DNA from: Endozoicomonas numazuensis
Lineage (GTDB): Bacteria; Pseudomonadota; Gammaproteobacteria; Pseudomonadales; Endozoicomonadaceae
Direction: 5' to 3'
Length of the DNA: 64,000 bases
NCBI RefSeq assembly: GCF_000722635.1
Contig: NZ_JOKH01000001.1
Coordinates: 1,419,166 to 1,483,165 of the forward strand
This document shows positions 28,571 through 38,689 of the stretch, piece after piece. A program made the position numbers and the translations under genes. The notes under the pieces were generated by a model that did not search any database, had not been told where the DNA came from, and worked only from the letters and a program-made list of their open reading frames with translations. Each line of letters opens with the position of its first letter. Position 1 is the stretch's first letter.

Positions 28571-28696
28571 CTTGATGTCACCTGTGTGGATAACTGTCAG
28601 GCAGTTCATCGCGTCAGGCTGGTTTTGTCAATCATAGAATGATCGGAAGTAATATGGCCTCTCCAGGAGAAAGGCCAGAACAGAAAGGTCGGATGT

Positions 28697-29770
28697 TTAT
28701 TGGCTGGTTGCCATTCTCTGATGAAGCTCCCGGTAGTAAGGCATGGCTTCTTCCATACCACTCACCGTGGTATAGAGTGGGACGTATCCCAAATCTTTTT
28801 GTGCTTTTTCAATGCTAAAGAAATTGTCGATACCAATTCTTTCCAGAGCCAGAGTTGTTTGAGGGGGCTCTGGAATTTTGAACCACTGATGCAGTTTTTC
28901 CCAGGTACCGATAATAAGCTTCACTAACCCATAAGGAATATGTTTTTCAGGGTAGGGATAACCCAGGCTTTCTATTAAAGTTCGGGAGAACTCCATCATG
29001 TTGGCGGGTTCGCCATCGTTAATAAAATAAGCTTGTCCGGGGGCTTTCCCGCCTTCTTTGAGCTGAGCGGCTGCCAGCAGCTTTCCATGTATCAGGTTGT
29101 GGACATAAGAGTTGTCGAGTCTGGATTTGCCATCACCCACAATGGCTTTTACGGTGCCAGCAATTAATTCTTCTATTAATAGTTTGAAGACGGTCTGGTC
29201 GCCGGGTCCCCAGATACCGCTTGGGCGAATGGCACAGGTCAGCAGCCCTTTCTGGCCATTAGCGGCCAGTACCAGTTGTTCTGCTTTGCACTTGGTTTCG
29301 GTATAAAGATCTCTGAACTCTGAGACATAGGGCAGGGTTTCGTTGCCATTGATGATGGGCTTGCCACCCACTACCACACTGTTTGAACTGGTATAAATCA
29401 GCCTCTTGGTGCCAGCAGACTGACAGGCATTGATGATATTGCGAGTGCCTTCCAAATTGACATTGTACGACAGGTTTCTGACTTCAGTGGATACAACCCG
29501 GCTGGATCGAATTTCTATAATGGCAGCTGTATGGAAGACGGTACTGATCCCTTCACAGGCTTGAGTAACTACCGCCTGATCAGCAATATTGCCTTGCAGC
29601 TTTTCCAGGTTGGGGTGCTCCAGAGGGCATTCTGCCAGATCAAAAACTCTTACAGAGTAGCCTTTGTCCAGCAAGGTTTGTGTCAGGTTCTGACCCAGAA
29701 AGCCTGAGCCGCCAGTGACCAGAATTTTACCCAGGTCAGGCGCTTCGGTCAGAGGAGTTTGTGAGGGCAT
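28697..29770 (-). CDS. 3beta-HSD/NSDHL-like NAD-dependent oxidoreductase
   Basis: A 357-aa extended SDR of the 3beta-hydroxysteroid dehydrogenase family. The cofactor motif VTGGSGFLGQNL lies near residue 18, VFHTAAI near 78, YTSSNSVV near 125, and the catalytic YTETKCKAE near 151. The IRPSGIWGPGD stretch near 177 is typical of sterol C4-decarboxylase and bacterial cholesterol dehydrogenase enzymes. It would oxidise a 3beta-hydroxysteroid, fitting the catabolic genes around it. It lies 127 bp upstream of the GFA gene on the same strand. Confidence 0.82.
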   Translation of the reverse strand: MPSQTPLTEAPDLGKILVTGGSGFLGQNLTQTLLDKGYSVRVFDLAECPLEHPNLEKLQGNIADQAVVTQACEGISTVFHTAAIIEIRSSRVVSTEVRNLSYNVNLEGTRNIINACQSAGTKRLIYTSSNSVVVGGKPIINGNETLPYVSEFRDLYTETKCKAEQLVLAANGQKGLLTCAIRPSGIWGPGDQTVFKLLIEELIAGTVKAIVGDGKSRLDNSYVHNLIHGKLLAAAQLKEGGKAPGQAYFINDGEPANMMEFSRTLIESLGYPYPEKHIPYGLVKLIIGTWEKLHQWFKIPEPPQTTLALERIGIDNFFSIEKAQKDLGYVPLYTTVSGMEEAMPYYRELHQRMATSQ

Positions 29771-29889
29771 ATAATTATTCTTCTATTAGGTGCCAGTGTA
29801 TGACTATAGCGAAGGCCATCAGGACTATTATCATCCAAATGGCCGATGGAAAGGGAAATCAGTAACTGGAAATGCAGCTATTATCTGAC

Positions 29890-30531
29890 TTAAAGCAGGC
29901 GAGTAACTCCCAGAACAGGGCCGGCACTGCCCATGACGTGCTGGGCATAGATGCGCCAGCGACCGCCGTTCTTAACACCTACCACATAACAGTAGTTCTG
30001 ATAGCGCATATGATTATGACCGTTCTGTACACGTCCCAAAGAGCGGTCAATACTGCCATCGTGATATTTGAAGCGGCCATTACGAATGAGGGCCCGATGC
30101 ATATCTACCGCACCTAACTGTTCCGAAGGGCGGGGTTGTACATGTGCAACGACAGGCGAAGTATCCTGACCCTTGATACAGAAAGCACAGTCGCTGAGCA
30201 TCCCGGTCACCATGATGTCAGCGCCGTTTCCCCCAAGGCTGTAGCTTTCCAGCGTCTCTACCGAGAATCCCTTTTCAGATTTAGGAACCATGCGTACATT
30301 ATGAACCCGGACATTCATAGTTTCAGTTAATGTGTAGCCATTGGGATCAAAAGAAAAATACTCATTAGGGCGTTGAGTACCATGGGGAACACTTAACAGT
30401 ACCGGGCTGTACTTGCCAAACTTGAAATCGTAGACCCCCGAGGTGGATTTTCCAGCCAGCCTGAGAACATTGCTACCAAGAAAGGACTCCGTCATGTTTT
30501 TTAGCTGATAGAGTGCTGTTGCGGATCTCAT
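29890..30531 (-). CDS. Uncharacterised 213-aa protein with a CNF/BLF1-like Cys-His arrangement
   Basis: No family is certain. The centre reads VTGMLSDCAFCIKG (108-121) and then VVAHVQPRPS (127-136). Cys115 and His130 are 15 residues apart, the same spacing as the catalytic Cys866/His881 of CNF1. The L-S-x-C plus hydrophobic-H pattern also resembles the LSGC/His site of Burkholderia BLF1, a 211-aa glutamine deamidase of similar length. The usual LSGC glycine is Asp114 here. No signal peptide is visible. If real, this would be a toxin or effector that deamidates a host protein. Other Cys-His folds could give the same look. Confidence 0.4.
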   Translation of the reverse strand: MRSATALYQLKNMTESFLGSNVLRLAGKSTSGVYDFKFGKYSPVLLSVPHGTQRPNEYFSFDPNGYTLTETMNVRVHNVRMVPKSEKGFSVETLESYSLGGNGADIMVTGMLSDCAFCIKGQDTSPVVAHVQPRPSEQLGAVDMHRALIRNGRFKYHDGSIDRSLGRVQNGHNHMRYQNYCYVVGVKNGGRWRIYAQHVMGSAGPVLGVTRLL

Positions 30532-30616
30532 AGCGTCCTTCCCCTTTTCGTTTTTATCATTAAGGGAGTTAATCCTATCGGTTTAAGAGGGCGATTTAAA
30601 TCAATGGTTCACTTGT

Positions 30617-30750
30617 TATACCAATCAAACTTTCAAACCCCGTTATGAGCAAGCCATTTGAGTTCAATAGGCAAGGCGACGATCCCCAGCGCAGAATATT
30701 GGACTCAAATGGCTGCACAATAGGGGATTTTGAAAGTGCGATTGGTATTA
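30617..30750. repeat. Long imperfect palindrome (134 bp)
   Basis: The left part TACCAATCAAACTTTCAAA is mirrored by TTTGAAAGTGCGATTGGTA at the right end, and the inner AAGCCATTTGAGTTCAATA by TATTGGACTCAAATGGCT. The whole element could fold into one hairpin. It lies between the 213-aa protein gene and the cis-prenyltransferase gene. One copy was seen; a truncated phrase TTATACCAAT recurs near 6493. Confidence 0.65.
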
Positions 30751-30778
30751 TACCAAGAGGTCTACAAAATCAGCCGCT

Positions 30779-31747
30779 TCATAGCCCAAAATTCCTCTGT
30801 TGCTGAGAGTAATCCTCAAGTGCTTCAAGAAGTAACTGGGGTGTAAAATCTGGCCATAGTGCATCGGTAAAGTGGAGTTCACTGTATCGGGTTTGCAAAG
30901 ATAGAAAGTTGCTCAGTCTTTTTCTTCCTCCTGTTCTGATCACCAAGTCAGGGTCAACCCAGTCAGGAAGCCCTCCGGTGAGCAGGTTCTGTTCAATTAA
31001 TCGGAAGTCCAATTTAGTCTCGGGTTGGCTCTGGTTCAGAATAGCGGTCACTGCATGGACTAATTCAGCCTGCCCGCCGTAGACAAAGGCAATATTAAGA
31101 GTCAGGCCGGTATGTTCTCGGGTTTTCTCCACAATGGAGTCAATAGTCTGAAGAACCTCTTGGCTTAGTTTTGTTCTGAAGCCCAAGTGTTGAACCCTGA
31201 TGGTGGAGTCAACCAATTCTTTTTCCCAGTGCTCCAGAACACTCCTTACCATCGCCATCAATACGGCTATTTCTTCTTCAGGGCGGGCAAGGTTTTCGGT
31301 CGACAGTGCATAAACAGTGAGCTGTTTGATGCCCATTTTTTCTGCTATCCGGGTCACCTGTAAAAGACGGGCTGCACCAAAAAAATGGCCGTAGCTGGGC
31401 TGGTCAAGAGATCTGCCTTTGGCATACCTTCTGTTGCCATCCATGATCATGGCTACGTGTTTTGGCATATTCTCCGGAAGCTCTGGGCAGAAATGTTCTG
31501 ACTCCTGTTTCAGTGTCTCTGAGAAACTGGAGAGATCAGAATAAATATCTATAGCTGTTTTGGCGGCTGAAACGGTATCAGAAACATATTGAAGTGATGA
31601 CAAAACTGGGTTCAGATTCCACCAGGAGTCAGTGATTGTGTATTCGGGCAGAAAGGTGGGGTCAGCCTGACAACTGAGTTCATTGGGATGACTGTTGGCC
31701 GTGAACAGTAGCAAAAAGATCAAAGAGAGGTTTTTTTGAAGTCTCAT
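30779..31747 (-). CDS. Cis-prenyltransferase (UppS-type) with N-terminal signal peptide
   Basis: A 322-aa protein when started at 31747. Residues 1-25 look like a Sec signal peptide (RLQKNLSLIFLLLFTANS), followed by about 70 residues of no known domain. The catalytic domain starts near 96: HVAMIMDGNRRYAK has Asp103, TVYALSTENLARP is near 160, and the C-terminal RTGGRKRLSNFLSLQTRYSEL and ALWPDF complete the family motifs. Standard UppS proteins are about 250 aa and cytoplasmic. The DGNRR motif, with Arg in place of the second Gly, is also seen in dolichol-type and archaeal enzymes. A housekeeping UppS presumably exists elsewhere. Export and function are unresolved. Confidence 0.72.
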   Translation of the reverse strand: MRLQKNLSLIFLLLFTANSHPNELSCQADPTFLPEYTITDSWWNLNPVLSSLQYVSDTVSAAKTAIDIYSDLSSFSETLKQESEHFCPELPENMPKHVAMIMDGNRRYAKGRSLDQPSYGHFFGAARLLQVTRIAEKMGIKQLTVYALSTENLARPEEEIAVLMAMVRSVLEHWEKELVDSTIRVQHLGFRTKLSQEVLQTIDSIVEKTREHTGLTLNIAFVYGGQAELVHAVTAILNQSQPETKLDFRLIEQNLLTGGLPDWVDPDLVIRTGGRKRLSNFLSLQTRYSELHFTDALWPDFTPQLLLEALEDYSQQQRNFGL

Positions 31748-31803
31748 CGTAGCCCCGATTCTGATGCTAAAACGACAAGAATAGAAGGAAATCTGAGAAG
31801 CCA

Positions 31804-31900
31804 AGGAATAGTCTTGAAATAATTTCCTTATATGACCAACACCCGTTCGGGCTGAGCTTGTCGGAGCCCAGTGCCATCACCCTTCGACAGGCTCATCATT
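31804..31900 (+). repeat. Dispersed repeat R3, copy 1
   Basis: Begins AGGAATAGTCTTGAAATAAT and contains the TGAGCTTGTCGGAG / CCCTTCGACAGGCTCA inverted pair. It is nearly identical to the reverse complement of 40701-40800. It lies in the 31748-32326 gap, which also holds one MITE and a motif copy but no gene. Confidence 0.75.
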
Positions 31901-32026
31901 ATCGTTACTGTTAATAACGCCTGGCTCCTCGGTTCAAGGTTGGGAAAGACAAACTCACACACTGCTCAGTAGTCCCATTAGACGATGATGACTCTTGCCT
32001 CTACGGATTTAATCATGCTCAGTCCA

Positions 32027-32191
32027 TAGGAGCCTGACCGACAATAGACAGTCCGGCCTAAAACCCAGAAAGAACGGCCATCTTTTCCACTGAACTTGCT
32101 TAAATAGGTCAACTATTCGCACAAATTCAGTGAAAAAGCTGCCCCGTTCTACTGAGTTTTATGCTCGGGCGCCATTCTCGGTCAGGCTCCT
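32027..32191 (+). repeat. MITE copy A (diverged)
   Basis: Ends GGAGCCTGACCGACAATAG and CATTCTCGGTCAGGCTCC. The interior shares AGAACGGCCATCTTTTCCAC and CAAATTCAGTGAAAAAGC with the other copies. It is the most diverged of five. It lies about 135 bp upstream of hsaC. Confidence 0.8.
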
Positions 32192-32256
32192 GTAAGGCTG
32201 TGAGGCGTGTCTGTGGAACAGGAACCTCAGCAGAAAAGCAGCCATTGGAAAGAAAA

Positions 32257-32266
32257 CAGCCATGAG
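32257..32266 (+). promoter_or_regulatory. CAGCCATGAG motif upstream of hsaC
   Basis: AAAACAGCCATGAGCGAGAG lies 60 bp before the hsaC start. A frame of 15 codons starting at its ATG ends in TAA just before the ribosome site (GGTGAGG); leader-peptide status is unproven. Confidence 0.45.
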
Positions 32267-32326
32267 CGAGAGAAATGTTTTTTTGAAGAACATTTCCAAT
32301 AAAAAATAAGGTGAGGCAGAGTCAGC

Positions 32327-33223
32327 ATGGATATTCGTGGATTAGGCTACGTAACGGTAGAGTCAACCGATCTGGCTAAATGGCAGGAGTACGGAACCCA
32401 GGTGCTGGGCTTAATGGAACATGAAGCGTCCGATGAAAATACTCTGCTTCTGAAAATGGATGAGCGTAATTACCGAATTGCTGTCGAAAAGTCTGATCGG
32501 GATGGCTACGGAGCTTCCGGTTGGGAAGTTGCCAATAAAGAGGCTTTCGAGCAGGCCATTACAGAATTGGAAGCCGCTGACGTACAAGTGACTTCGGGTA
32601 CAGAAGAAGAAGCGGCTGCCCGAATGGTTCAGCAGCTGATCAAATTCTCTGACCCTGATGGCAACCGCCATGAATTGTTCTGGGGACCCGTTCAGGACTT
32701 CACGCATTTTGTATCACCGGTTGGTGTTTCCAGGTTTGTCACCACCGATCTGGGTCTGGGGCATGTCGTTATTCCTGCGCCCTCTTTCGAAACCTGTCGT
32801 GAATTTTATACCGACGTACTAGGCTTCGGTCTGTCCGATCTTATGCAGGTGACCTTCACAGATGACCCTGCTGAGCCCAAGAAACGTTTGCATTTCCTGC
32901 ATTGTAATAATGGTCGTCATCACTCTCTGGCCATTTTTGAGTGCCCAATCCCGAGCGGTTGTGTCCACATGATGCTGGAAGTAGAAGAGATGGACGACGT
33001 AGGACGAGCTCTGGATAGAATGGAAGCTCATGGTGTCAAATTGTCTGCCACATTGGGTAAGCATACCAACGATGAAATGGTGTCTTTCTACATGCAAACA
33101 CCGTCTGGTTTCGACATGGAATACGGCTGTGGTGGTCTGGTAGTTGACTGGGATCGTCATACTGTTTTTGAAAGCAGCTCCGTCAGCCTGTGGGGACATG
33201 ACTTCAGTGTTGGCCGTCAGTAA
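32327..33223 (+). CDS. hsaC: Extradiol ring-cleavage dioxygenase (3,4-DHSA dioxygenase)
   Basis: A 298-aa type I extradiol dioxygenase with the two-domain BphC/HsaC layout. The iron ligands are visible as His146 (GLGHVVI), His214 (VHMMLEV) and Glu265 (FDMEYGCG); the catalytic acid His region is NNGRHHSLAIF (194-204). HsaC cleaves the catechol 3,4-DHSA made by HsaA/B in the meta position. It is separated from hsaAB by about 12 kb and the bZIP island, and lies just before ipdAB. Biphenyl-type BphC is the alternative, but the neighbours favour the steroid enzyme. Confidence 0.85.
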   Translation: MDIRGLGYVTVESTDLAKWQEYGTQVLGLMEHEASDENTLLLKMDERNYRIAVEKSDRDGYGASGWEVANKEAFEQAITELEAADVQVTSGTEEEAAARMVQQLIKFSDPDGNRHELFWGPVQDFTHFVSPVGVSRFVTTDLGLGHVVIPAPSFETCREFYTDVLGFGLSDLMQVTFTDDPAEPKKRLHFLHCNNGRHHSLAIFECPIPSGCVHMMLEVEEMDDVGRALDRMEAHGVKLSATLGKHTNDEMVSFYMQTPSGFDMEYGCGGLVVDWDRHTVFESSSVSLWGHDFSVGRQ

Positions 33224-33376
33224 AACTTTGCTGGCTCATAGCTGTTTCTGTTTATTCCCATGTGCCTCAATGGTGAGTGCGTGGGAATACCTGTCTCTTT
33301 CCCGCCTGCAGAAAGTTAAAACATATGACTGTTTTTGAGCATGGTGGGCAATGAATACAATAAGAAAGGTGTAGCA

Positions 33377-34252
33377 ATGGATAAACGCATGACCACGGCG
33401 GACATCGTCGGCGAATTGCGCGATGGCATGACCATCGGTATTGGTGGCTGGGGGCCGCGCCGCAAGCCCATGGCTTTGATCAGAGAAATTCTACGCTCTG
33501 ATGTAAAAGATTTGACCATCGTTGCTTATGGTGGTGCGGATGTCGGTATGCTTTGTGCAGCCGGAAAGGTAAAAAAAGTTATTTTTGCTTTCGTCTCTCT
33601 CGACTTTATTCCTCTGGAGCCTTACTTCCGTCAGGCTCGCCAGAAAGGTGAAATCGAAACTCTGGAGATCGATGAAGGCATGATGTTATTGGGTCTGCGT
33701 GCTGCGGCCTGGGGTTGTCCTTACATTCCTACCCAGATCGGTCTGGGTACCGATGTCGTCAAAGTGAATCCTGAGCTGAAAGTGATCGACAGTCCTTACG
33801 ACGAGAAAGAGTGGGTGGCCATGCCTGCTCTGAAACTGGATGTTTCCTTGTTGCACGTTGATCGTGCGGATGAGCGTGGAGTCTGTCAGATCAAGGGTAA
33901 TGACCATTACATGGATGACTGGTTTGCCCGTGCTGCAGACAAAACCTTTGTCACCTGTGATGAGCTGGTGGACAGCAATTACTTCAACAACCCTGAAGAA
34001 TCTCGCTACGTATACTGGGAACGCTCCATGACTTCAGGTGTCAGCCTGGTACCGGGTGGTGCTCATCCTTCGTCGTGTGGTCCTTTGTACGGCTTTGATG
34101 TTAAACACTTCAAGGAGTACAACGCGTCCGCTAAAGAAGGAGGTTTTGAAGCTTACTACGAGAAGTATATTCAGAGCTCTACGGAAGAAGAGTATCAGGC
34201 CAAGGTTGGCGGTCTGGACGCTATCAAGCAACTGCCAATGCCAGTTTATTAA
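33377..34252 (+). CDS. ipdA: CoA-transferase-type hydrolase, alpha subunit
   Basis: A 291-aa class I CoA-transferase-fold protein, started at 33377 (AAAGGTG upstream) rather than at the in-frame 33335. The N-terminal GELRDGMTIGIGGWGPRRKP near residue 10 is the IpdA glycine-rich start, then IVAYGGADVGMLCAAGKVK near 51 and a CPYIPTQIGLGTDV block near 115. IpdA pairs with IpdB to open the last steroid ring (COCHEA-CoA hydrolysis) in mycobacteria and Comamonas. It is 12 bp upstream of ipdB. Confidence 0.85.
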   Translation: MDKRMTTADIVGELRDGMTIGIGGWGPRRKPMALIREILRSDVKDLTIVAYGGADVGMLCAAGKVKKVIFAFVSLDFIPLEPYFRQARQKGEIETLEIDEGMMLLGLRAAAWGCPYIPTQIGLGTDVVKVNPELKVIDSPYDEKEWVAMPALKLDVSLLHVDRADERGVCQIKGNDHYMDDWFARAADKTFVTCDELVDSNYFNNPEESRYVYWERSMTSGVSLVPGGAHPSSCGPLYGFDVKHFKEYNASAKEGGFEAYYEKYIQSSTEEEYQAKVGGLDAIKQLPMPVY

Positions 34253-34264
34253 GAGGGGATATTG

Positions 34265-35080
34265 ATGTCTATAGCTCAAGAAAGAGTGAGTAATGATTAT
34301 TCTCTCGCAGAATTGATGATCTGTGCCGGTTCCGAAGCTTTTAAAAACGATGGTGAAGTACTGGCCACAGGCATTGGCCTGATTCCTCGTCTGGCTGCCA
34401 GTCTGGCGATGAAAACCTCTAATACCGATCTGATGATGACCGATTCGGAAGCGTTTCTGTTGTCTGAGCCCAATCCGGTAGGTAATCGTGGTGATGACTA
34501 CGTTCAGAAGAATGAAACCTGGATGGGCTTTTCACGAATCTTTGATAACGTTTGGAGTGGTAAGCGACACGCCATGGTGGGTCCCACTCAGATTGATCAA
34601 TACGGACAAGCTAATATCTCGGCACTGGGTGGCACTTACGAGCAGCCCAAGGTTCAGATGTTGGGGGTCAGAGGTTTTCCTGGAAACTCCATTAGCCATG
34701 CCAACAGCTTCTTTGTCCCAAGCCACAACAAACGTGTGTTTGTAGATGGCGAGTGCGATATGGTGGCCTCCATCGGTTATAACCCGGCTCGCTTGCCAAA
34801 AGGTTACAGCCTGGATGATGTGGATATTCGTCTGGTGATTACCGATCTGTGTGTGATGGACTGGAACGGTCCGGATCACCAGCTTCAGCTGATCAGCCTG
34901 CACCCTGGCATTACTGTGGAACAGGTTCTGGAGAACACGGGTTTTGACATCCATGTACCAGACAGTGTGGGTGTAACTGTGGCACCGACTGCCGAACAGC
35001 TGGAAGTGATACGGGCACTGGACCCTCATAATCTTCGTTCGAAGCAGTTGAAAGATAACCCACCCGGAGATCGTTCCTGA
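34265..35080 (+). CDS. ipdB: CoA-transferase-type hydrolase, beta subunit
   Basis: A 271-aa partner of IpdA. The ATG at 34265 has AGAGGGG upstream; the longer frame begins with TTG one codon earlier. Features are the ATGIGLIPRLAASLA block near 37, TDSEAFLLSEPNPVGNRG near 58, and the glycine-containing GVRGFPGNSISHANSFFVPSH near 135. The pair is expected to act as a heterotetramer. A terminator follows at 35093, so hsaC-ipdA-ipdB looks like one transcript. Confidence 0.85.
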   Translation: MSIAQERVSNDYSLAELMICAGSEAFKNDGEVLATGIGLIPRLAASLAMKTSNTDLMMTDSEAFLLSEPNPVGNRGDDYVQKNETWMGFSRIFDNVWSGKRHAMVGPTQIDQYGQANISALGGTYEQPKVQMLGVRGFPGNSISHANSFFVPSHNKRVFVDGECDMVASIGYNPARLPKGYSLDDVDIRLVITDLCVMDWNGPDHQLQLISLHPGITVEQVLENTGFDIHVPDSVGVTVAPTAEQLEVIRALDPHNLRSKQLKDNPPGDRS

Positions 35081-35092
35081 TTTGAGCATATA

Positions 35093-35118
35093 AAAAAGCC
35101 GGATTTTTCCGGCTTTTT
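35093..35118 (+). terminator. Terminator after ipdB
   Basis: AAAAAGCCGG pairs with CCGGCTTTTT around a 6-nt loop. Confidence 0.88.
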
Positions 35119-35145
35119 ACTGTTTGCTTTAAAAATTCAGCCTCC

Positions 35146-35312
35146 TGGGAGGCTGACCGAGAATAGCGTCCGAGCATAAAATTCAGTAGAACGAGTCAGC
35201 TTTTTCACTGAATTTGTGCGAATAGTTGACCTATTTAAGCAAATTCAGTGGAAAAGATGGCCGTTCTTTCTGGATTTTAGGCCGGGCTGTCTATTCTCGG
35301 ACAGCCTCCTAG
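35146..35312 (-). repeat. MITE copy B
   Basis: GGAGGCTGACCGAGAATAG at one end is mirrored by CTATTCTCGGACAGCCTCC at the other. Interior order is opposite to copies A, C and E and the same as copy D. It fills the gap between the ipdB terminator and the end of the repeat-protein gene. Confidence 0.88.
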
Positions 35313-35340
35313 TCATCAAGCTAGTTGATGCTCAGCCTTA

Positions 35341-37362
<2,022 letters not shown>

Positions 37363-37504
37363 TCCTCTTCCTGCCCTGAAGTATTAATAGTCTCGTGTTC
37401 GAAGGGGGTTAGAGTGTTCAGGGGGGAATTTGTTCAGTCAGGAATAGCAATCAGTCAGTAAAGCTGACTCAATTGTCAGCTATTTTGAGCAAAAAGAGCG
37501 GTTC

Positions 37505-38258
37505 TTAAACCCCTCCCGCCAGATCCAAAAAGTTACCTGTTGAGAAAGAGGCTTTCTCAGAAGCCAGCCAGTAAATCGCTTCGGCTACCTCTTCAGGGTG
37601 ACCTCCACGTTTCATAGGTAACACATCCGCCAGCCGATCGACCCGGCCGGGTTCTCCACCATCAGCATGCATATCGGTATATATGCAGCCGGGTCGTACA
37701 CAGTTAACCCGAATGTTTTCAGCTGCCACTTCCAGAGACAAACCTTTGGTCAACGTATCAATAGCCCCTTTGGTAGCAGCATAATCAATGTACTCATTGG
37801 GAGAGCCGGTTCTGGCTGCTGCCGATGAAACATTGACAATGCTGCCACCTTTTCCACCGTATAGCGTCGACATTCTTTTCACTGCTTCCCGGCTGCAGAG
37901 AAAGTAACTGGTGACATTAGTTGTCAGTAGCTGGTTAATCCGCTCCGCAGTCAGCTCATCCAGTCGGGATTGTGGTTGCAGAATGCCAGCGTTGTTGACC
38001 AGAACATCCAGCGTTCCCAATTCTTGATCGACAGCAGTAAACAGTTTGCTGACACCGACTTCAGTAGAAATATCTGCCTGAACAGTAATACAGTGACCGC
38101 CTGCCGTTTGAATTTCACGGGCAAGACTTTCAGCTGCGTCAGTATTGGCTCTGTAATTGATACAGACTGCCATAGCCCTGCTGAGCAAAAAGCCTTGCTG
38201 CAGCTGCGCCAATACCTCGGCCGGCTCCGGTGATTACTGAAATTTTCTTTTGAGGCAT
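37505..38258 (-). pseudogene. SDR-family oxidoreductase with a frameshift
   Basis: The start ATG at 38258 (GGAG upstream) gives a normal SDR N-terminus: MPQKKISVITGAGRGIGAA, then RLFAQQGY. One extra base near 38170-38171 then shifts the frame; the rest continues as AVCINYRANTDAAESLA to a regular C-terminus with LVNNAGIL, YAATKGA and a GNFLDLAGGV end. Without the extra base the protein would be about 250 aa. A sequencing error is the simple alternative to a real mutation. It is not next to steroid genes and its role is unknown. Confidence 0.75.
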
Positions 38259-38357
38259 TAGAACTCCACTGACAGTCTTTTAGTAAGATTCATCAACGAG
38301 ATGTTATACCCCATAGATACCATTAAGGAAGTGGCTATTTTTGACTGGAAATGAATG

Positions 38358-38414
38358 TATATATGTTCATATGTGGAATAATTGCTATATTGAATCTATA
38401 TATAGTCATATGTG
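38358..38414. promoter_or_regulatory. Two direct repeats upstream of hipB, probable operators
   Basis: TATATATGTTCATATGTG (38358) and TATATATAGTCATATGTG (38397) differ at two positions and are 39 bp apart. They end 8 bp before the hipB start, the place where HipB-type antitoxins autoregulate. Confidence 0.5.
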
Positions 38415-38421
38415 AAAAGAA

Positions 38422-38655
38422 ATGGACAGCATTGGGCAACAGTGTCGAGCTCGCAGAAAAGCCAGAGGCTGGAATCAGACCGAGGCTGCCAGGCAGGCTA
38501 AAACCACCCGAAGTGTTATCTCGGCCATTGAAAACGATCGATATCAGGGTGCTCTGTGGGCGCTTGATAATTACCTTGGATTACTGGGTCTTGAGTTAAC
38601 GGTAAAAGATGCTGAGAGACCGACCTGGGATGATCTTGATGAGTTATTTAAGTAG
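38422..38655 (+). CDS. hipB: HipB-like antitoxin (Xre-type HTH)
   Basis: A 77-aa protein with a single Xre-type HTH at residues 5-55: IGQQCRARRKARGWNQTEAA, then TTRSVISAIENDRYQGAL. The C-terminal PTWDDLDELFK may be the tail that inserts into the toxin. It lies 34 bp upstream of the hipA-like kinase gene and behind paired operator-like repeats. This is the usual order of a HipBA toxin-antitoxin module. Confidence 0.8.
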   Translation: MDSIGQQCRARRKARGWNQTEAARQAKTTRSVISAIENDRYQGALWALDNYLGLLGLELTVKDAERPTWDDLDELFK

Positions 38656-38689
38656 CCATTAAAAGTCTGGTCATGACTGGAGATCACGA

